Source of the DNA: Norana najaformis
Lineage: Eukaryota; Annelida; Clitellata; Crassiclitellata; Hormogastridae
DNA: 64,000 bases
Direction: 5' to 3'
NCBI GenBank assembly: GCA_964023275.1
Contig: OZ029916.1
Location: 44,956,472-45,020,471, forward strand
The position numbers and the translations under genes are program-made. Under the pieces are notes generated by a model. It worked only from the letters and a program-made list of their open reading frames with translations. It was not told where the DNA came from and ran no database searches. Numbering within the stretch: position 1 is the stretch's first letter; every line of letters begins with the position of its first letter. Positions 35,472 through 43,356 of this stretch are shown piece after piece.

Positions 35472-37066
35472 CAATGGCATTAAAAAATCGTCGTTGAATA
35501 GAAAACCTTTCCCTTAATTCAGTAACAAGTTTGCAACAACTTGAACACCTTTATTTTGGTACACGTCACCGCTGTAAATAAATCTCGTGAAAGTGCATAT
35601 TTTGTGCTATTAGGGAATAAGTTAGATCAAACATCGCAGTGTCATAATCTTAGATGACATCAAAATAATGTTCCGCGTAAAAACAGTATCTAGAGTTGAT
35701 TTCCGATGGGTCATTCCAGTTGACCAACTGCTGGCTCATGGGATGCAAATGATGCTGAGCGTTCTATTGCTGCGAGTTGGGGTCAGGCTAGTGAATCCGA
35801 TTCACACGAACAATAATACCTTTAAGTAAGAGCAGCTGTGGAACTTGTTTAACGCGTCAAAGAGAAATTGCCTGGTGAGATCCGAGACTATCTCGCGATG
35901 TGACAACGACGCTGACGACGATAGTGACATGATAACGACGACGATAATGTCATGATAAATATTGTGACAATGACATGAAAACGACGACGATAGTGATGTG
36001 ATAACTACTGCGATAATGACGTGATAATGACGACGATACTGACATGATAACGACGACTATATCAACATGAATAAGACGACGACGATGATGAATCAAGAAT
36101 TTGTTTAAAATTTATCTTTTGTAAGTTCTGGTGTTGTCTTCATTCACAGTTGTCACTTCGAGCAGAACTGGACTCGCTGGAAAAGCAGACGGCAAAGTTG
36201 GTTAAGGAAAAGACTTACCTTGAACATGACCTCAAAGCCAAGGACGAAATAATCCGCTCGCGAGAAGACGTCATCAAACGGAAGGACTTCCTTCTCGGCA
36301 GAGCCGTCAAGTCACTGCAGGACCTGGAAGCCAGTGTAGAGGAGAAGATGAACATTGCGGCTGAGAAGGACGAGGAGCTGAAGAAGATGGAAACGGAGTG
36401 GAAGAGGTGGAAAGAACGCGTGGAAGCGCTGGAAAAGGAGCTCCGGAAGACAGAAGAGAAATTGAAGACGTCAGAGGGCGCCCTGAAGGAGCGGGAAGCA
36501 GTCTTGGAAAAAGTTAAGGATAGAGTATCGGCCCTTGAGGTGGAGATTCAGTCGACACGAACACGGATCAAGGTGCTAGAAGAATCACTCCAGGTCAAGG
36601 ACTCTGAACTGCGGTCATCCAGAGCAGAGCAGCAGCGCACAAAGGCCGACCTTGATAGGGTCAAGGTCGAAATCCAGGAACTGGAGATGGATCGGGATGG
36701 ACTGCTCCGGGAGAAGAGGAAACTGTTGACCGATGCAAGCAAGGAGAAGGAAAGACTGGACTTGGAGAAGAGGTTGGCGCAGAAGGAACGGCAGGAGATG
36801 GAGACGAACTGGAAGAGAATTGAGGAGAGGTGGACTGCAGAACGAGAAGAGATGAAAACGAATCTAGGGCAGGTCGAAGAGAAGCTGAAGAAGTTGATGT
36901 CGATGGGTTGGACGAAGCGGAAGGAAGCGGAGGACGGTGGAACGGAAGTAGTGAGGAGTACGAAGGAGACGCAGACGATTCCTATTATCCCGATGGAAAA
37001 ACCACTTACGATGGTAGGCATTGAAATTCGTTTCTCTCAGGTTGTTTGTCTGTCTCTGTCTCTGCT

Positions 37067-37134
<68 letters not shown>

Positions 37135-40100
37135 GCTTTTCTCTCGCTGTCTCTTTCTATCTCTGTCTCTCTGACTCTGTCTCTATCTCTCTCTTAGACT
37201 CTCTCATGCTCTCTGTCTGTTTGTCTGTCTGTCATTCTCTCTTCCTCTATCTCTCCTTCTCACTATGACTCTTTATTATTACCTTATATTAATAAAATTA
37301 CACCTGTAACCGACGCACATATTTTACACGAGAGTATCATTTCACACCAGATTGTCAAATTCCCCACATAACAAGTTGATGTTTAGCCCAGACCTTTGGG
37401 GTAGCAATCCAACACGCTAACCACTGGGCAACTGAGTTACATCTTATCTTGTCTTTATCAATCTTCGATCCGAAGGTTGGCCGCACCATGAACCGTCTGT
37501 CTGCAGTTTCTGTCTTCCATTGTCCTCAGTAATTGACTCATAGTTGATCCTGTCCAAGACCTTAAGTTCTCAATCCAGGCTGTTCGTGGTCTTCAATGTT
37601 CGTGGTCTCGCAATTCAGATGTACCCACGGCCGGTTTAGCCACTAGGCGAACTAGGCGGCCGCCTCGGGGGCACATTTCTGAGGGCGGCAGAAAAGCTAC
37701 ATAAAGAAATATTTTTTTAAAATTGCCACCGTTTTGCCACCATTTATTAATAAATTAATTATACGAAAATTTAAAAATTAATAAGTGCTATTTTTTGTTT
37801 TATTTAGAAGTAATAATGATTCGTAGATGATTATAATGAACGACGATACTAAATTAAAGATGCAGCATTCAGCTGCATTCCTATGTGAAGGTTAAATTAA
37901 CTTAGTTAATTTAATATTAATTCGTTAATTAGTTTAATTAGTTATCGCATTTACCGCCGGCAAGCGCGACAGGTTCGCCTAGGGCGCCAAATACTCTGGC
38001 GCCGGCCCTTGTTGTACCCTGCATTATTTCTTTCTCCAAACAGTCTTCAATTTTCCTCTTAAAATGATCAAAGTATTCATCACAATGAATTAAATGTCGT
38101 TTTCTACCGCAGTCATCAGCTGTCTATTCGAGTGTAGCCAAAGCGAACGTCATTCATATTCCCGTCATGCACGAGACGTCATCATCGAGGTTGTCATCGT
38201 CACCAGCAGCCCTCTCCTCTGCATCCTTAGGTAGCACGGCGGCTGCGTCTGCTTCGGCTGCTGCTGCAACTGGAGCATCAGGATCTGCGGATGCTTCACG
38301 GTTTCATCGTGATGCGGACGCCCGAACTGGCACTGGTAGAGACATCAAGGTTCATGGAACACAACACCTCTACAGAACAACCGAGGTCAGATCCATCTAT
38401 CCACCCTTCCTTCCATCCGTTCATCCGTCCGTCTGTTCATCCATTCATTCATCGATCTATCCTTCCAACTATCCATCAATTTACTCATCCTTCCGTCCAT
38501 CCATCCGTCCATCCATCCGTCCATCCAATCATCCATCCATCCATCCATTCATGCATCCATCCATTCCTCCTTCCAACCATCCATTCATTAATCCTTTCAT
38601 TCATTTATCCATCCATCAGTCCATATATCCATTAATTCATTCATTCATCTTCCCATCCATCCATTAATTCATTCATCCATCAATCCATCCAACCATTCAT
38701 TCAGCAATCATTCGTATTTGTGCCTGAACCGAAAGATCCTTCAAGCCAGGTGAGCACGATTTTTAGAAGATTCTATACAGCGCGTAAACAAATGCTTTGC
38801 AGTATTCTTACCTTTACATTTCTTAGCTGTCTCAGGAACAGAACTCATGACGTTTAGCGCATTGTGTTAAATTTACCTTTACGACTTAAGAAACTGAATC
38901 CGGCGGAGAGTAAAGCATTGTGTTACTTTTACCTTACTTACCTTCTTCAAGAACTGAACCCAGTGGAGCGTAAACTGACATGCTACCTTTACCTTTCTTA
39001 CCTTTTTTCCAGGAACTGAACCCAGTCTCTGCCATCGACCTCTCATCTGATCAGCCCCGCAGTCGTCTGGTATCCTGGTCATCTTCAACTGACCAACGGA
39101 CACGGCGAAGTGGACGGACTGCCAGCGTTGACCGTTACGGTCCATCGAACGTCGTTCCAGTGTCACACGCCAATGAATTCGTGTCCTTCCAGTCTCTGCT
39201 GACTGATTCCACGACAGGGAGACAACTAGTTCAGCTGCACAGAGGTGGAAATCGAACCCCTAGCGCTGAGTCTTGTAACGCCGAGCCTTTGCCTGTGCGC
39301 CGAGAAGACGGAAGTGTCATAGAAGTGTCACGTGATCACAGCAACGACGACCGGAAGCCGGAATATGCGACACCTGGCGCCGGGGAGGAAAAGGTCATTT
39401 GTTTTACGCCAGATGCTCAGGTAGGATGGTTGTGTTTCTTGTGAACATTTTTATAGCGTCTTCACGAGTTTTGCTATATTTTTCACTTTTGTAAAGTCTC
39501 GTTCCTCTTTCAATGTTTCTTGTATCATGGTATTTCGTTTTCTTTTGTTCTGATATGCTCTCATATGTAAAACTTTCCTTCTAGATTTTCTGGTCTGTTA
39601 TGTTCGCTTCTGATAGGGTCTGGTCTGGTGTTTCCTAGGCTCTTTTGCTCTCGTCTAAAATTATATTTTATGTTCTGGTCTGTTCCATTTCGCAGTTCTC
39701 TTATCGGTTGTGTTCTGCTGTGTTCTGCTATGTCCTGCTATGTTCTACTGGGTTCTGCTATGTCCTACTATGTTCTACTGTGTCCTGCTGTGTTGTACTA
39801 TGCCCTACTATGTTCTGCTGTACTCTGCTCTGCCCTTCTACGTTCTGCTGTGTTCTGCTATGTCCTGCTATGTTCTAATGTGTCCTTCTGTTTTCTACTG
39901 TGTTCTACTATGTCCGGCTGTGTTCTACTATGATTTGCTAAGTTCTACTATGTCCTGCTATGCCCTGCTATGTTCTACCGTGTTCTGCCACGTCCTGCTA
40001 TGTTCTACTGTGTTTTGCTGTGTTCTGCTGTGTTCTACTGTGTTTTGCTATGTCCTGCTGTGTTCTACTGTGTTTTGCTATGTTCTACTGTGTTCTGCTA

Positions 40101-40674
40101 TGTCCTGCTGTGTTCTACTGTGTTTTGCTATGTTCTACCGTGTTCTGCTACGTCCTGCTCTGTTCTGCTGTGTTTTGCTGTGTTCTGCTGTGTTCTACTG
40201 TGTTTTGCTATGTTCTGCTATGGTCCGCTGTGTTCTGATAGTGAGTAATTTATGTTGTTGTGTTTATGGTTTGGCAAGATTTCTCTTTTCTATCATCTGT
40301 TCTTTCATATTCTACTTGATGTTATTTTGCTTTCTTCTGGCCTACAGTGTTCCGGAATTACTGTATCCAAATACTGTAAGATAAATTATGTAGAGCGCTA
40401 TTTCTGTGCTCCAAATTGCTACATTCAAGAGTAATTTAAACAGATCAGTATGAAATTTTTTATTACGACTAACAGTCGGCCTACTTTCATTATAAACGTA
40501 ATTGTTATTGTATCTTTAGGGTGACTGATTCGGAGTGTTAATATATTTCCTATAATTCTTGTCACTGTTAGTTTTGATAATATTAGGCTATTACTATTAT
40601 GACTATTTTTCATCCGAGGTACATATGTTAATAACCTAGGTATTGTTATTGTTAAGTTATCATCATCATCATCA

Positions 40675-40762
<88 letters not shown>

Positions 40763-42926
40763 TATTATTATTGTTACTGTTATTGTTATTATTGAACCTA
40801 TTATGTAGGATCGCGAGGTGAGTTTGCACGTGATGAAAGTGTTGACTGGAGCACTATCTGATTGCTTTATTATTAATCTATTGATTTCGATTGGCTGAGC
40901 ATGCTCTAGGCATATTAAGCTCTCGTTTTCTTTGACGATGGCGCTACAGAAGTTACTCTGGATTAGAAGATTTCATCGGTTGATTTGATTGCACTGTTTC
41001 GTTAATTAGATGCAACAATCTGCAGCCTCTTCTCCGTCATCGTCGTCCTTATGTAGCGCCAATATGTCCAGTAGTCGTCACGTCAATGTGACCTCACTAA
41101 CAATAACCACAGGTAGCGGAACGTGTGATCCCCGTTACCAAACGCTTGTTCCGTTAACCTCTCATAAGCTCAGAGTGGTTTTAGCTAATGCAGCTCCTCC
41201 GTTCAATAATATTATTACTCTAATAGCCATATCGCAGATAAATTATCCCAGTTATGTCATCAGTGTTGTCCCATGATCTGTTCTAGAAGCGTTAATCCGC
41301 ACCATACTCCTGCTTATGACGTACAAAACAGATCTAAACACATTTCCATTTTTTAAGCTAACAATTTCCTATTAAGTCAGCTGATATCGTCATAAATTTA
41401 CTAGGCAGAAAATGTAAAAACGTTGTGGTGCATATTATATTACTACTGCAACTGAGGAGTTTAACCTATTGCTGTATTGTTAGACTTACACTTAGATTTA
41501 GACTTAAACTTAAACTATAGTTGCATTGATAAAACTGCAGTCTACATTAACTTCTAAATTCCGGATTTGTTTATGTTGCTATTTGTGTGTTGTTTGATAT
41601 TGCACGGTATTATTTTTGAAGTTAATCTGTTTGATTTTCCAGTAGCTATTTCCAGTAGCTATAACTACCAAAGATAATAAACAAAGAAAAATGTTTTAAA
41701 TGGATGTGATGTTTAGTTTACCATTTATGACGACAAAACCTGTATTAGCTCTCACTGTCATAACCTTTCCCTAAAAAATATCTTATAACATTTCACTAAA
41801 TATAATGTTTACCACAGACTTTGCATAACTGGAAATAAAGACCTCAGGCATAGTCACCCACTAAAATCTGAATCCCGTTAATATTCATGGAATGATCTCA
41901 TTGAATTTCGTAGATTCTCTATCCCTCCACCCTTTCTGTCGTCAGTCCACAATCAACTGCCCAAGCTTCTCTACCTATCGCTTTCAATTCTAAAGTTCCA
42001 TCTTTTCAAGAAATTGTACCCAGACCCATCCAATTCGGCCCTCTTCCATTTTACCTCAACCTAAACATCATTCAGTAACAGTTCCTCTGTCCCCTTTTCT
42101 TTCTGGTCTTCTAGCAACCGGATTTTGTTCTTCCCTCTGACTTGACTCAGCTATTATGAATAAACTGGTACCACGAATTTAGCTTTTAAGTAGCCCTTTA
42201 GAAATTGTCGAGTTTACGATTACAATTCATGATAGATTTCGATGCCAGTTAATGTGACGACAAGAAACAAAAGTCCTGGAGTTTGGAAACAAACTTAAAT
42301 GGGACACTAAACTTAATGTCTTGCACTTTACCGTATTATTTTTCCAAAGGTATTTATTCAGCAAATCTAATCCTAAAGTAGGCCACCTAATTAAGAATTA
42401 ACTGGAAATTATGTTGTCCAGCATTATAGTCCCATCTCAAATTTCGAGACTTAAATTAAAGAAGTGAATTCCATATTTACTTGAAGTGTCTAACTTGAAA
42501 TAAGATTCGTCTTAATAAAACATAATTTCTTTTCTTTGTCTCTCTCAGCACCAAGAACTCGAATCCGAATCAGCCGATGTCGTCGCACAAGCGACCCCCA
42601 AATTTCGAAGACATGACAAAAAACAAACAGAAGTTTCAGACAGTCCTGCGGAATTTAGAAGGTGAGATTAAACGTACAACGAGAAGGAGAAATGAAAGAT
42701 GCTGAATGCGGCATTTTAAGCCATCAAATTTGAGAAAATGATGTGCTTGAAGAAGTAGTGGTAGAAAAACAGGAAGAAGACAACAAAAGAAAAACAAAAG
42801 AAGAACAAGAAAAAGAAGACGGTCCCTAAAGTCAATCCAGAAAGGCAGCAAAGCTACTGCCGTTACTACTAATACTACTTTTCCTACTACTAACACTACT
42901 ATTGCTACTACTGCACTTACTACCAT

Positions 42927-42958
<32 letters not shown>

Positions 42959-43022
42959 ATAATAATAATAATAATAATTATTATTATTATTATTATTATA
43001 ATAATAATAATAATAATAATAA

Positions 43023-43072
<50 letters not shown>

Positions 43073-43163
43073 AGAAAAAGAAGAAGTAGAAAAAGAAGGA
43101 AGAGGAGTAGCAGGAGGTGGAGGAGGAGGAGGAGGAGAAGAAGAAGAAGAAGAAGAAGAAGAA

Positions 43164-43195
<32 letters not shown>

Positions 43196-43298
43196 AGAAG
43201 AGGAAGAAGAAGAAAAAGAAGAAGTAGAAAAAGAAGGAAGAGGAGTAGCAGGAGGTGGAGGAGGAGGAGGAGAAGAAGAAGAAGAAGAAGAAGAAGAA

Positions 43299-43356
<58 letters not shown>

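Noticed and set aside
41010..41112. Possible extra exon in MTCL intron 7 ([13 protein letters not shown], donor-like ACAG|GTAGCG)
   Set aside because: Using the ATTAG acceptor gives 103 bases, which breaks the phase 0-0 junction of exons 7 and 8. Using CTGCAG gives a stop. It also contains a word repeated at 34984.
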